A DNA stretch of 64,000 nucleotides from Streptomyces sp. L-9-10. Lineage in GTDB: Bacteria > Actinomycetota > Actinomycetes > Streptomycetales > Streptomycetaceae. A program made the translations under genes and the position numbers. Under the pieces are notes generated by a model. That model ran no database searches and was not told the origin of the DNA. It worked only from the letters and a program-made list of their open reading frames with translations. The DNA is taken from the NCBI RefSeq assembly GCF_004151105.1, contig NZ_PHRF01000168.1, forward strand, positions 101,986 to 165,985, read 5' to 3'. Within the stretch, counting starts at the first letter, position 1. The number at the start of each line of letters is the position of its first letter. Below, piece by piece: positions 14,704-23,679 of the stretch.

Positions 14704-17514
14704 ATGGCCCGACATATGGGTCGATCCTGGGCTCGGGCCTTGTCTGCCCGCTCCGGCCGGCGCCCACGGAGTCGGCGGCGTGAGCACCCGCGCACGGCAG
14801 GCGGGTCGCGACGATGGATCCAGCGCCGGGCCCCGCGGTGGCCGCAGGGGTGGCGTCGTCCGTCATGGCTGAACGTCCGCACGCTCGCCGGACAGGTCTT
14901 CATCCTGCAACTGGTGATCGTGCTGCTGCTCATCGGGTCCTCGCTGGTCTCACTCCTCCTGGTGTCCCGGCACGACACCGAACAAGAGGCGCGCAACCGC
15001 TGCCTCTCCGTCGCCACCGCGTTCGCGAACTCGCCGGGAGTCGCGCCCGCCCTGCGGGCCCCCGACCCCAGCGCGATCCTCCAGCCACGGGCCGAAGCGG
15101 TCCGCAAGGCCTCCATGGTCGACTTCGTCGTCGTCATAAACACGAAGGGCATCCGGCTCACGCACCCCAACCCCGCGCGCATCGGGGAGCACTTCATCGG
15201 CACCATCGGCCCGTCGCTCAAGGGCCGCACCATCACCGAGACCGTCCCGGGGACCCTCGGCCCCTCCGTACGGGCGGTGACCCCCGTCAAGGACGCGAAC
15301 GGGAAAGTGGCCGGACTCGTGTCGGCCGGGATCACCATCAGCAAGGTGAACAGCCTCGCCAACCGCGAGGTCCCGATCGTCCTGGCCGCCGCCGCCGCGT
15401 CGCTCGCCCTCGCCACCGGCGGCACGGCGCTGGTGAGCGGCCGGCTGCGCCGCCAGACCCACGGGCTGGAGCCCGTCGAGATGGCGCGTATGTACGAGCA
15501 TCATGACGCGGTCCTGCATGTCGTACGCGAAGGAGTGCTCATCCTCGACGGCGACGGCCGGCTGGTGCTCGCCAACGACGAGGCGCACCGTCTCCTCGAT
15601 CTGCCCCCGCGACCGGAGGGCCGCTCCGTCACCGATCTCGGCCTGGATCCGCAGATGGCCGATCTGCTGGCCTCGGGACGCGCCGCCAGCGACGAGGTGC
15701 TGGCGACCGGAGAGCGGCTGATCGCGGTGAACAACCGCTCCACGGATCGTGACGGAGGCCCGCCGGGCAGCGTGGCCACCCTCCGCGACTCCACCGAGCT
15801 GCGCGCGCTCACGGGCCGGGCGGAAGTGGCGCAGAAGCGTCTCAAGCTGCTGTACGACGCGGGCGTGGAGATCGGCACCACCCTCGATGTGACCCGGACC
15901 GCCGAGGAGCTGGCGCGGGTGGCGGTCCCGCGGTTCGCGGACTTCGTCACCGTGGACCTGGCGGAGGCCATGCTGCGCGGTGAGGACCCCGCGGGGGTCA
16001 CCGCCGTCTCCGAACTGCGCCGTACGGCCGTGGTCGGCATCCGCGACGACCACCCGCTCTACCGGCTGGGCGAGCGGTTCACGTTCCGCGCGTCCACACC
16101 CCAGGCACGGAGCCTGCGGAGCGGGCGCGGAACCGTCGAGCCCGATCTCGGCGTGTCGGCCGGCTGGCAGGCCCAGGACCCCGAGCACACCGCCCGGGTC
16201 ATGGCGTACGGCATCCACTCCCTCGTCACCAGCCCGCTGCGTGCCCGGGGCGTGCTCCTCGGGGTCGTCAATTTCTGGCGTTCGGAGCGGCCGGAGCCCT
16301 TCGAGGACGAGGACGTGTCCCTCGCCGAGGAACTGGCCAACCACGCCTCGGTCTGTATCGACAACGCACGCCGCTACACCCGCGAGCACAACATGGCGGA
16401 GACGCTCCAGCGCAGCCTGCTCCCCCAGGTCCTGCCGGACCAGAACGCCCTCGACGTCGCCTACCGCTATCTGCCCGCGGAGTCGGGGGTGGGCGGCGAC
16501 TGGTTCGATGTCATCCCGCTGCCCGGCGCCCGCGTGGCCCTGGTGGTGGGTGATGTCGTCGGACACGGCCTGCTCGCGGCGGCGACGATGGGCCGGCTGC
16601 GTACGGCGGTCCACAACTTCTCGACGCTCGACCTGCCGCCCGATGAGATCCTCACCCACCTGGACGATCTGATCACCCGCATCGACCATGACGAGGGCAT
16701 CGCGGGCGGCGGCGCCGTGATCACGGGCGCGACCTGCCTCTACGCGATCTACGATCCGGTCACCCGGCTGTGTTCCATGGCCCGCGCCGGCCATCCGCCG
16801 CCCGCGCTGGTCGGCACGGACGGCAGCGTGGAGTTCCTCGATCTGCCGGCCGGGACTCCGCTGGGGCTCGGCGGGCTGCCGTTCGAGACGGTGGAGGTGC
16901 GGCTGCCCGAGCACAGCCATCTGGTGCTGTACACCGACGGGCTCATCGAGGACCGCGACCGGGAGATCGACGAAGGACTCCATCTGCTGCGCGCCGCGCT
17001 GTCCCACCCGCACCGGGACCCGGAGGAGACCTGCTCCGCGGTGCTGGAAGCACTGCTGCCCAACCGCCCGAGCGATGACATCGCGCTCATCGTCGCCCGT
17101 ACCCGCGTGCTCGAACCCGACCGGATCGCGGAGTGGGAGGTGCCCTCCCATCCCTCGGAGGTGTCCCGGCTGCGCGCCGCCGTGGCCAGGCAGCTGGCGG
17201 ACTGGGGGCTGGAGGAGGTGGCGTACTCGACCGAGCTGATCCTCAGCGAGCTGATCACCAACGCCATCCGCTACGCCCTCGGCCCGGTCAAGGTGCGGCT
17301 CCTCCGCGACCGCACCCTGATCTGCGAGGTCTCCGACTTCAGCAGCACCTCGCCGCATCTGCGGTACGCGAAGGCCACCGACGAGGGGGGCCGGGGCCTG
17401 TTCCTCGTCGCGCAGTTCACCGAACGCTGGGGCACCCGCTACACCGCGGAGGGCAAGGTCATCTGGGCCGAGCAGGCGCTGCCGTCGGACGACGGACCCG
17501 CCGCGGACAGCTGA
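14704..17514 (+). CDS. Membrane sensor with PAS, GAF, SpoIIE-type phosphatase and HATPase domains
   Basis: 936 residues from ATG 14704. Order: basic N-terminus; membrane helix 64-89 (FILQLVIVLLLIGSSLVSLL); extracytoplasmic single-Cache-like domain to about 215; second helix 222-243; PAS (about 263-365, GVLILDGDGRLVLANDEA); GAF (about 386-550); PP2C/SpoIIE phosphatase (about 566-800, with GGDWFDVIPLPG, VGDVVGHGLLAAATMG and TDGLIEDRDREI); and a C-terminal RsbW-like ATPase (about 813-932, ELITNAIRYALG, GRGLFLVAQF). Such proteins dephosphorylate anti-anti-sigma factors and may also phosphorylate them, so the protein probably links an external signal to an alternative sigma factor. No anti-anti-sigma gene is adjacent. 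Fused phosphatase and kinase domains are common in Streptomyces. Confidence 0.9.
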   Translation: MARHMGRSWARALSARSGRRPRSRRREHPRTAGGSRRWIQRRAPRWPQGWRRPSWLNVRTLAGQVFILQLVIVLLLIGSSLVSLLLVSRHDTEQEARNRCLSVATAFANSPGVAPALRAPDPSAILQPRAEAVRKASMVDFVVVINTKGIRLTHPNPARIGEHFIGTIGPSLKGRTITETVPGTLGPSVRAVTPVKDANGKVAGLVSAGITISKVNSLANREVPIVLAAAAASLALATGGTALVSGRLRRQTHGLEPVEMARMYEHHDAVLHVVREGVLILDGDGRLVLANDEAHRLLDLPPRPEGRSVTDLGLDPQMADLLASGRAASDEVLATGERLIAVNNRSTDRDGGPPGSVATLRDSTELRALTGRAEVAQKRLKLLYDAGVEIGTTLDVTRTAEELARVAVPRFADFVTVDLAEAMLRGEDPAGVTAVSELRRTAVVGIRDDHPLYRLGERFTFRASTPQARSLRSGRGTVEPDLGVSAGWQAQDPEHTARVMAYGIHSLVTSPLRARGVLLGVVNFWRSERPEPFEDEDVSLAEELANHASVCIDNARRYTREHNMAETLQRSLLPQVLPDQNALDVAYRYLPAESGVGGDWFDVIPLPGARVALVVGDVVGHGLLAAATMGRLRTAVHNFSTLDLPPDEILTHLDDLITRIDHDEGIAGGGAVITGATCLYAIYDPVTRLCSMARAGHPPPALVGTDGSVEFLDLPAGTPLGLGGLPFETVEVRLPEHSHLVLYTDGLIEDRDREIDEGLHLLRAALSHPHRDPEETCSAVLEALLPNRPSDDIALIVARTRVLEPDRIAEWEVPSHPSEVSRLRAAVARQLADWGLEEVAYSTELILSELITNAIRYALGPVKVRLLRDRTLICEVSDFSSTSPHLRYAKATDEGGRGLFLVAQFTERWGTRYTAEGKVIWAEQALPSDDGPAADS

Positions 17515-17573
17515 CCGCCGACCGCCGACCGCCGACGGCTGAAGGCTGACGGCTGACGGCTGACGGCTGACGG
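17514..17573. repeat. 7-base tandem repeats after the SpoIIE-type gene
   Basis: About three units of ACCGCCG are followed in phase by about five of GGCTGAC/GGCTGAA. They begin at the stop codon of the phosphatase gene and end 24 bases before the convergent DinB-like gene. The heptamer period is not a coding period. Confidence 0.75.
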
Positions 17574-17596
17574 CCGAGCGACGGGCCCGCAACGGG

Positions 17597-18166
17597 CTAC
17601 GAGCGGCTCCAGCCCGGATCCCGTCCCGTCGCGGCGAGCAGCGCCGCGAACGGCGCCGCGTCCTCGGCCACCGCCACGGGCTCCCCGAACACCCCCATCT
17701 TCCGCGCCGTCGGAGCCAGCGCCCCGAACTCCGCCCCGAGCATCCCGACGAGCGCCGCGTCCGGCTCGTACGGCTGCCCCGTGGCCCGCGCCAGATCCCA
17801 CCCGTGCACGGCGAGGTCGCCCACCACCATCGCGCCGACCGTCCTGGCCGGCATCCCCATCGCCCCCGAGGTGCCCTCCTCGGCGCCCGGCGCGCCCCAG
17901 GCCGCGATGAGCCGTACGGTCTCGTCGGCGAACCGGTCACGCCACGCACCCGTCAGACGCTCGGGGGCGGCGCCGAAGTCGGAGTCCTCCTTCGCGGCCA
18001 GTGCCTGGAAGTTCACGATGACCTGGAAGAGATGGTCGACGAGGGCGTGCACGTCGTACTCCGCGCACGGGGTCGGGGCGGTGAGCTGGTCGTCGGTGAT
18101 GTTCCGGACGACGGCGACGGTACGGTCGGCCGCCACCTCCAGCAGCTTGCTGATCGTGTCGTTCAT
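17597..18166 (-). CDS. TIGR03086-like / DinB-superfamily metal-binding protein
   Basis: 189 residues from ATG 18166 (MNDTISKLLEVAADRTVAVV). The pattern VRNITDDQLTAPTPCAEYDVHALVDHLF, followed by MVVGDLAVHGWDLARATGQ, marks the TIGR03086/mycothiol-dependent maleylpyruvate isomerase-like family: a four-helix DinB fold with conserved His residues in VDHLF and HGWDLA that hold a divalent metal. Members are proposed mycothiol-dependent enzymes, mostly uncharacterised. The first 17 codons of the longest frame lie upstream of the likely start and contact the divergent AraC gene. Confidence 0.85.
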   Translation of the reverse strand: MNDTISKLLEVAADRTVAVVRNITDDQLTAPTPCAEYDVHALVDHLFQVIVNFQALAAKEDSDFGAAPERLTGAWRDRFADETVRLIAAWGAPGAEEGTSGAMGMPARTVGAMVVGDLAVHGWDLARATGQPYEPDAALVGMLGAEFGALAPTARKMGVFGEPVAVAEDAAPFAALLAATGRDPGWSRS

Positions 18167-18228
18167 GGCCGTGATCGTAGGAATCGGCGCCCCCGGCGTC
18201 TTGAAGAAACGCGACATAGGATCCGTAC

Positions 18229-19188
18229 ATGGCAGGACCGCGGCGTGACACCCGGGGCATCGTCGACGCCCCCGGGCTCTTCGCGCGGGTACGGTTCCGG
18301 CGCCGCGAGCCCGCTCCGGCCCTGCGGCCGTATCTGGAGCACTACTGGCTGATCGACTGGGATCTCGAACAGCCCTACGACTCCCTTGTCGTGCCGCACC
18401 CCTCGGTCAATGTCGTCTTCCAGCGGTTCGGCCCCGGACCGGACAGCCCGGCCTTCGCCGAGGTCGCGGGCATCGGCCTGGAGCTGTTCACGCAGAAGCT
18501 GGAAGGGCGCGGCCGGGTGTGCGGGGTGCAGTTCAGGCCCGGCGGCTTCCGGCCGTTCGCACCGCGGTGGCCCGTGTCGGAGTGGACGGGGCGGCGCGTG
18601 CCGATCGCCGAGGTCATGCCGGCGACCGACGAGGACATCGCGGCGGTGCTCGGCCCGCCCGACGCCACGGAGGACGCGCGGGTGGCCGCGCTCGACGCGT
18701 ATCTGCTGGGCGTGGGCCCGCGCCGGGACCCGCGGGCGGCGCACGCCATGGCGCTCGCCGACCGGATCCGTACGGACCGCACGATCCGGCGCGTGGCCCC
18801 GCTCGCCGAGGCGGAAGGGCTGTCGGTGCGCTCGCTGCAACGGCTCTTCGCCACATATGTGGGGGTGGGTCCGAAATGGGTGATCCTGCGCTACCGCATC
18901 CACGAGGCCCTGGAGCGCGCGGAGTCCGGAGCGGGTGCGGGTGCGGGTACGGGTGCGGAGGCGGACGTGGACGTGGACTGGGCGGAGCTGGCCGCCGAAC
19001 TCGGCTACAGCGATCAGGCCCATCTCGTACGGGACTTCACGGCGACGGTCGGGGTCCCGCCGACGGCGTACGCCGGCCCCCCGGACGCCGGCCCCCCGGA
19101 CACCACACCCCGAGAAGTCGGCCGCCCATCAGCCGGTCCGCCGGCAGCCGGACGCCCCGATGTCAGACCCCCGCCCTACAGTGCCTGA
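18229..19188 (+). CDS. AraC-family regulator with DUF6597-type sensor domain
   Basis: 319 residues. The N-terminal 140 residues (RPYLEHYWLIDWDLEQPY, VVPHPSVNVVFQ, GVQFRPGGFRPF) match the ligand domain seen in many actinobacterial AraC regulators. The C-terminal helix-turn-helix pair is recognisable (LAEAEGLSVRSLQRLFATYVG, then ELGYSDQAHLVRDFTATVG). Between the two helix-turn-helix units lies an Ala/Gly and Asp/Val run (GAGAGAGTGAEADVDVD) that is longer than usual and looks like slippage. A 40-residue Pro-rich tail follows. The GNAT gene begins within or just after its stop, so the two are probably cotranscribed. Confidence 0.88.
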   Translation: MAGPRRDTRGIVDAPGLFARVRFRRREPAPALRPYLEHYWLIDWDLEQPYDSLVVPHPSVNVVFQRFGPGPDSPAFAEVAGIGLELFTQKLEGRGRVCGVQFRPGGFRPFAPRWPVSEWTGRRVPIAEVMPATDEDIAAVLGPPDATEDARVAALDAYLLGVGPRRDPRAAHAMALADRIRTDRTIRRVAPLAEAEGLSVRSLQRLFATYVGVGPKWVILRYRIHEALERAESGAGAGAGTGAEADVDVDWAELAAELGYSDQAHLVRDFTATVGVPPTAYAGPPDAGPPDTTPREVGRPSAGPPAAGRPDVRPPPYSA

Positions 19189-19189
19189 C

Positions 19190-19789
19190 ATGCCTGACAC
19201 GCCTGACACACAGAGCGAACCACCGGGAGTACGGCTGGATCCCTGGTCCGAGGGCGATCTCGGCCTGCTCCGCGCCATGAACGCGCCGGAGCTGATGAGC
19301 CATCTGGGCGGCCCCGAGACCGAGGAACAGCTGCTCACGCGGCACCGGCGGTACGTCGATCTGAGCGCGGACCTGACGGGCCGGGGCCGCATGTTCCGGA
19401 TCGTGCTGCCGCCGTCCGGCGAGGCCGTCGGCACGATCGGGTTCTGGGAGCAGACCTGGCAGGGACAGCAGGTGTACGAGACGGGCTGGGGAGTGCTCAC
19501 CGCCCACCAGGGGCGCGGCATCGCGGCGGCGGCAGCGGCGGCCGTCGTGGCGAAGGTGCGCGCCGAGCACAGGTACCGCTATCTGCACGCCTTCCCGTCC
19601 GTCGACAACCGCTCGTCGAACGCGCTGTGCCGCCGGGTGGGGTTCTCGCTCCGGGGCGAGTGCGAGGTCGAGTACCCGAAGGGGCGTCTGATGCGCGCCA
19701 ACGACTGGCGGCTGGATCTGACACCCGGCGCCGACGACCAGGAAAGTCCTGGCCCGCCCCCCGCGTCCGGTGGCATCCTGACGACGTGA
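19190..19789 (+). CDS. GNAT-family N-acetyltransferase
   Basis: 199 residues from ATG 19190; GTG 19181, which overlaps the upstream stop, is the alternative. The acetyl-CoA binding region is clear: GWGVLTAHQGRGIAAAAAAA matches the V-x-x-x-x-Q/R-x-x-G-x-G/A motif A, followed by HAFPSVDNRSSNALCRRVGF, typical of the RimJ/RimL-like subgroup that acetylates protein N-termini or small amines. Its stop overlaps the GTG of the next gene (GTGA), so AraC, GNAT and Mut7-C genes form a tight operon. The substrate is unknown. Confidence 0.88.
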   Translation: MPDTPDTQSEPPGVRLDPWSEGDLGLLRAMNAPELMSHLGGPETEEQLLTRHRRYVDLSADLTGRGRMFRIVLPPSGEAVGTIGFWEQTWQGQQVYETGWGVLTAHQGRGIAAAAAAAVVAKVRAEHRYRYLHAFPSVDNRSSNALCRRVGFSLRGECEVEYPKGRLMRANDWRLDLTPGADDQESPGPPPASGGILTT

Positions 19790-20520
19790 ACGGACCGGAG
19801 ATCCAGATCGAATTCGCCCCCGGGCTGCGCCTGTTCGTTCCCGCCGAGCGGCGTCATGGACGTACGTCCCTCCTCACCGACGGCGCGTCCACGCTCGGTC
19901 ACACCGTCGAATCGCTCGGCGTCCCGCTCACCGAGGCCGGGGCGCTGCTCGTGGACGGCCGTGAGGTGCCCGTCTCGCACATCCCCGCCGCGGGCGAATC
20001 CGTCGAGGTACGGGCCGTGAGCCGCCCCCAGCGGGTGCCGGGCGCTCCCCTGCGCTTCCTGCTCGACGTCCATCTCGGCACGCTCGCGCGACGGCTGCGG
20101 CTGCTCGGTATCGACGCGGCGTACGAGAACGAGGACCTCGGCGATCCCGCCCTGGCCACCCTCTCCGCCACCGAGCGCCGGGTGATGCTGTCCCGGGACC
20201 GCGGGCTGCTGCGGCGCCGCGAGCTCTGGGCCGGGGCGTACATCTACAGCGACCGCCCCGAGGACCAGCTCCGGGACGTCCTGGAACGCTTCGCCCCCGC
20301 CCTCGCGCCCTGGACCCGCTGTACCGCGTGCAACGGCGGCCTGGGCCCGGCCGCCAAGGAGTCCGTCCAGGAGCGGCTGGAGCACGGCACCCAGCGTTCG
20401 TACGACGTCTTCGCCCAGTGCACGGCCTGCGGCCGGGTGTACTGGCGCGGCGCGCACCACGCGAGGCTGGCGGCGATCGTCGAGGACGCGGTACGGGAAT
20501 TCGGCGACGCCGCCGCATAG
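19786..20520 (+). CDS. Mut7-C RNase-domain protein with N-terminal ubiquitin-like domain
   Basis: 244 residues from GTG 19786, overlapping the GNAT stop by four bases. Residues 1-80 form a MoaD/ubiquitin-like beta-grasp region (Mut7-C ubiquitin type). The Mut7-C domain follows: FLLDVHLGTLARRLRLLGID, YENEDLGD, VMLSRDRGLLRRR, with the aspartates expected for a PIN-like nuclease fold. A zinc ribbon closes the protein: C-T-A-C and, about 37 residues later, C-T-A-C-GRVYW. Family members are predicted RNases; activity has been shown for few, and the cellular target is unknown. Confidence 0.88.
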   Translation: MNGPEIQIEFAPGLRLFVPAERRHGRTSLLTDGASTLGHTVESLGVPLTEAGALLVDGREVPVSHIPAAGESVEVRAVSRPQRVPGAPLRFLLDVHLGTLARRLRLLGIDAAYENEDLGDPALATLSATERRVMLSRDRGLLRRRELWAGAYIYSDRPEDQLRDVLERFAPALAPWTRCTACNGGLGPAAKESVQERLEHGTQRSYDVFAQCTACGRVYWRGAHHARLAAIVEDAVREFGDAAA

Positions 20521-20626
20521 CTCCCGCGTAGCTCCCGGGGCGGCCGGAGCTCGCAGCCGAAGCACGCGGCCGGGGCCGATGCCGGAGCGGACGAGGCCGG
20601 GGCGGACGAGGCCGGAAGGCACGCGG

Positions 20627-21166
20627 TCAGAAGGCGTACGGGTCCCCGGTGGCCGGGGCCAGCACCCGGTGCCGGTGGTTCTCGGGGTTCGGGTCGCTCG
20701 CGCCGCCGTTCCAGGCGGTGTCGATCTCCACGACCGCCTCGACGGGCCGCCCCGCCGCCTTCAGGTCGAGAACGGTCTCCTGGCTCCGGCCGACCGCCCG
20801 GAGCGGCCCCGTACGGCACAGCACCACCCGGTCACCGCTCCGCAGACAGTTCGACGGCAGGCTCTGACCGGCCGCGAGAGCGACCGAGAACGTCAGCCGC
20901 ACGGTCGCGTCCGCGAGCCCGGAAGGACCGTGGTTCTCGGACTCGAAGCGGACCGTCAGCTGCTGGCTCCACAGCGACACATGCCCGTGGTGCGAGAGAT
21001 CGGCCTCCGGCACGACACCACCCCGGAAACCAACGGTCCCGGCCTCGGCACCAGTCCCCGCCTCGGTCTCGGCCCCGGCCCCGACGCCAGGCCCCGCACC
21101 CGTCACCGTCACCACCGCCGCGACGGCCGACACCGCCACCAGCCACGCCTTGCGCTTGACACCCAT
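20627..21166 (-). CDS. Secreted protein of unknown function
   Basis: 179 residues from ATG 21166. MGVKRKAWLVAVSAVAAVV is a typical Sec signal peptide, followed by a low-complexity Gly/Ala/Glu/Thr linker. The mature part (from about residue 45) is beta-rich with two cysteines (NCLRSGDRVVLC) that may form a disulfide. No family is recognised. It is convergent with the Mut7-C gene and divergent from the short-chain dehydrogenase, so it is probably a single transcription unit. About 235 bases separate it from the dehydrogenase and show no gene. Confidence 0.7.
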   Translation of the reverse strand: MGVKRKAWLVAVSAVAAVVTVTGAGPGVGAGAETEAGTGAEAGTVGFRGGVVPEADLSHHGHVSLWSQQLTVRFESENHGPSGLADATVRLTFSVALAAGQSLPSNCLRSGDRVVLCRTGPLRAVGRSQETVLDLKAAGRPVEAVVEIDTAWNGGASDPNPENHRHRVLAPATGDPYAF

Positions 21167-21401
21167 GGCGGGAACATACCGATCATCACACCGCGAATCG
21201 GGCCACCCGTAGGCCCGGCGCGCCCCCGGTCACCCACATGACACGCGGCACCCACGCGGCGGAATCCCGCGCGCACCCCGCGGCCACCGCCCTCGCACCG
21301 CCGCGGTCCGCGCTCCGGACACCACGGGCACCCGCCCGCGCACCCTGCCTATCCTGGCCGTGTCCGACTCGATCATCGATCACACGCGCGAGGAGTACGT
21401 C

Positions 21402-22175
21402 ATGACCGCCGCGGGGACCCCCATCGCCGTCATCACCGGAGCGAGCAGCGGCATCGGCGCCGCCAGCGCACGCCAACTCGCGGCCGCCGGCTACCACGTC
21501 ATCGTCACCGCCCGCCGCAAGGACCGCATCGAGGCGCTCGCCGCCGAACTGACAGCCGCCGGGCAGCACGCCACCGCGTACGCCCTCGATGTCACCGACC
21601 GCCCGGCCGTCGACGCCTTCGCCGCCGAGCTGGGCCGCTTCCCCTCCGTGAACGTCCTGATCAACAACGCCGGGGGCGCCCTGGGCGCCGACCCGGTGGC
21701 CACCGGCGACCCCGTGGACTGGCGCCGGATGTACGAGACGAACGTCCTCGGCACGCTCAACGTCACCCAGGCGCTGCTCCCCGCCCTCACCGCGAGCGGC
21801 GACGGCACGGTCCTGGTCGTCTCCTCCACCGCCGGCCACGGCACGTACGAGGGCGGCGCGGGCTATGTCGCGGCCAAGCACGGCTCCCACGTCCTCGCCG
21901 AGACCCTCCGCCTGGAGATCGTCGGCACACCGGTCCGGGTGATCGAGATCGCCCCCGGCATGGTCAGGACCGAGGAGTTCGCCACCACCCGCTTCCACGG
22001 CGACACCGAGAAGGCCGCGAAGGTCTACGCGGGCGTCGCGGAACCGCTCACGGCCGACGACGTCGCCGACACCATCACCTGGGCGGTCACCCGCCCGAGC
22101 CATGTCAACATCGACCTCCTCGTGGTACGCCCCCGCGCCCAGGCGTCCAACTCCAAGGTCCACCGCGAGCTGTGA
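21402..22175 (+). CDS. Classical short-chain dehydrogenase/reductase
   Basis: 257 residues from ATG 21402, with GAGGAG at seven bases; the longer frame from 21360 lacks that support. The motifs are complete: TGASSGIG cofactor loop, NNAG, catalytic Ser in VVSSTAGHG, and YVAAK (Tyr and Lys of the active site), then EIAPGMVRTEEF. An Arg-rich stretch after strand two (TARRKDR) suggests NADP(H). It resembles the YdfG/serine 3-dehydrogenase-like group that oxidises 3-hydroxy acids and L-allo-threonine. The substrate remains a guess. Confidence 0.92.
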   Translation: MTAAGTPIAVITGASSGIGAASARQLAAAGYHVIVTARRKDRIEALAAELTAAGQHATAYALDVTDRPAVDAFAAELGRFPSVNVLINNAGGALGADPVATGDPVDWRRMYETNVLGTLNVTQALLPALTASGDGTVLVVSSTAGHGTYEGGAGYVAAKHGSHVLAETLRLEIVGTPVRVIEIAPGMVRTEEFATTRFHGDTEKAAKVYAGVAEPLTADDVADTITWAVTRPSHVNIDLLVVRPRAQASNSKVHREL

Positions 22176-22202
22176 CCGCCCCCGGCCGGTCAGGGCCGGC
22201 AG

Positions 22203-22233
22203 TCGGCCCCCCGGCAGAGCGCCGGGGGGCCGA
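22203..22233. terminator. Bidirectional hairpin terminator
   Basis: TCGGCCCCCCGGC pairs perfectly over 13 bases with 22221-22233 around the loop AGAGC. It lies between the convergent dehydrogenase and rtcB genes. Confidence 0.8.
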
Positions 22234-22299
22234 TCACCGTTCCGGGAAGCAGGACCATGGGGACATCGGGACCGTCACGGCCGGCCGTGTCCTGGCCGC

Positions 22300-23493
22300 T
22301 CAGCCCTTCACGCAGATGACCTGCTTCAGCTTCGCCACCACCCGCACCAGATCCCGCTGCTGCTCGATGACCTGCTCGATCGGCTTGTACGCGGCCGGGA
22401 TCTCGTCCACGACTCCGGAGTCCTTGCGGCACTCCACGCCCCGCGTCTGCTCCTCCAGGTCCCGCGTCGAGAACCGGCGCTTGGCGGCGTTACGGCTCAT
22501 CCTCCGGCCCGCGCCGTGCGAGGCCGAGTTGAACGACGCCTCGTTCCCCAGGCCCTTCACGATGTACGAACCCGTGCCCATGGAGCCCGGGATGATGCCG
22601 AAGTCGCCGCTGCCCGCACGGATCGCGCCCTTGCGTGTGACCAGCAGGTCCATGCCCTCGTACCGCTCCTCCGCCACATAGTTGTGGTGGCAGGAGATGA
22701 CCTCGTCGAAGGTCACCCGGGCCTTCTTGAACTCCTTGCGGACCACGTCCTGGAAGAGCCCCATCATGATCGCGCGGTTGTACTTCGCGTACTCCTGCGC
22801 CCAGAAGAGATCGTTCCGGTACGCCGCCATCTGCGGGGTGTCCGCGATGAAGACGGCCAGGTCCCGGTCGACCAGCCCCTGGTTGTGCGGCAGCCTCTGG
22901 GCCTCGCCGATGTGGTGGTCGGCCAGTTCCTTGCCGATGTTCCGCGATCCGGAGTGGAGCATCAGCCAGACCGAATCCGACTCATCCAGACAGAATTCGA
23001 TGAAGTGGTTGCCCGAGCCGAGCGTTCCCATCTGCTTCGTGGCGCGTTCCTGACGGAATTTGACCGAATCGGCGACTCCGTCGAACCGCTCCCAGAAATC
23101 CGCCCACCCCGCCGTGGCGAACCCGTGCATCCGCCCCGGATCCACCGCCTCGTCGTGCATGCCGCGCCCCACCGGGATCGCCTGCTCGATCTTGGAGCGC
23201 AGCCGGGACAGGTCACCCGGCAGATCGTTCGCCGTCAGGGACGTCTTCACCGCCGACATCCCGCACCCGATGTCCACCCCCACCGCCGCCGGGCAGACCG
23301 CACCGTGCATCGCGATCACCGAACCGACCGTCGCGCCCTTGCCGTAGTGCACGTCCGGCATCACGGCGAGGCCCTTGATCCAGGGCAGTGTGGCGACATT
23401 CCGGAGCTGCTGCATGGCGCCCTCTTCGACCGTCGCGGGATCCGCCCACATCCGGATCGGCACCTTCGCGCCCGGCATCTCTACATACGACAT
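22300..23493 (-). CDS. rtcB: RNA ligase RtcB family protein
   Basis: 397 residues, with GAGGGGTT upstream of the ATG. Metal ligands and nucleotide-binding signatures are present: VGVDIGCGM (the metal-binding Cys), LGSGNHFIE, LMLHSGSRNIG, ISCHHNYVA and SHGAGRRMSR, with the histidine expected to carry GMP. RtcB joins RNA ends carrying 2',3'-cyclic phosphate or 3'-phosphate to 5'-OH, using GTP and Mn2+. At just under 400 residues it matches the shorter bacterial subgroup rather than the 480-residue tRNA-splicing type. It stands alone, with no archease or RtcA gene beside it, so it is probably for RNA repair. Confidence 0.95.
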   Translation of the reverse strand: MSYVEMPGAKVPIRMWADPATVEEGAMQQLRNVATLPWIKGLAVMPDVHYGKGATVGSVIAMHGAVCPAAVGVDIGCGMSAVKTSLTANDLPGDLSRLRSKIEQAIPVGRGMHDEAVDPGRMHGFATAGWADFWERFDGVADSVKFRQERATKQMGTLGSGNHFIEFCLDESDSVWLMLHSGSRNIGKELADHHIGEAQRLPHNQGLVDRDLAVFIADTPQMAAYRNDLFWAQEYAKYNRAIMMGLFQDVVRKEFKKARVTFDEVISCHHNYVAEERYEGMDLLVTRKGAIRAGSGDFGIIPGSMGTGSYIVKGLGNEASFNSASHGAGRRMSRNAAKRRFSTRDLEEQTRGVECRKDSGVVDEIPAAYKPIEQVIEQQRDLVRVVAKLKQVICVKG

Positions 23494-23679
23494 AACCCCT
23501 CAATTCCCCCGAAAGTCCTATAACGCAAAAGCCGGAACCAGGGCCGTCAAAAGAGACGGCCGACCAGCATCGACGGCGTCGCGTGCGATAGACATTGTGT
23601 CCATCGACCGTCATACGGCGGCAAGCAGTTTTCGCGCGGAGCCCCGCGCGGAACCCCGTACAGAAGGGAGCCCGGGACC

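Noticed and set aside
14950..17949. 999-codon minus-strand frame opposite the SpoIIE-type gene
   Set aside because: Antisense shadow; the plus strand carries PAS, GAF, PP2C and HATPase motifs in order.
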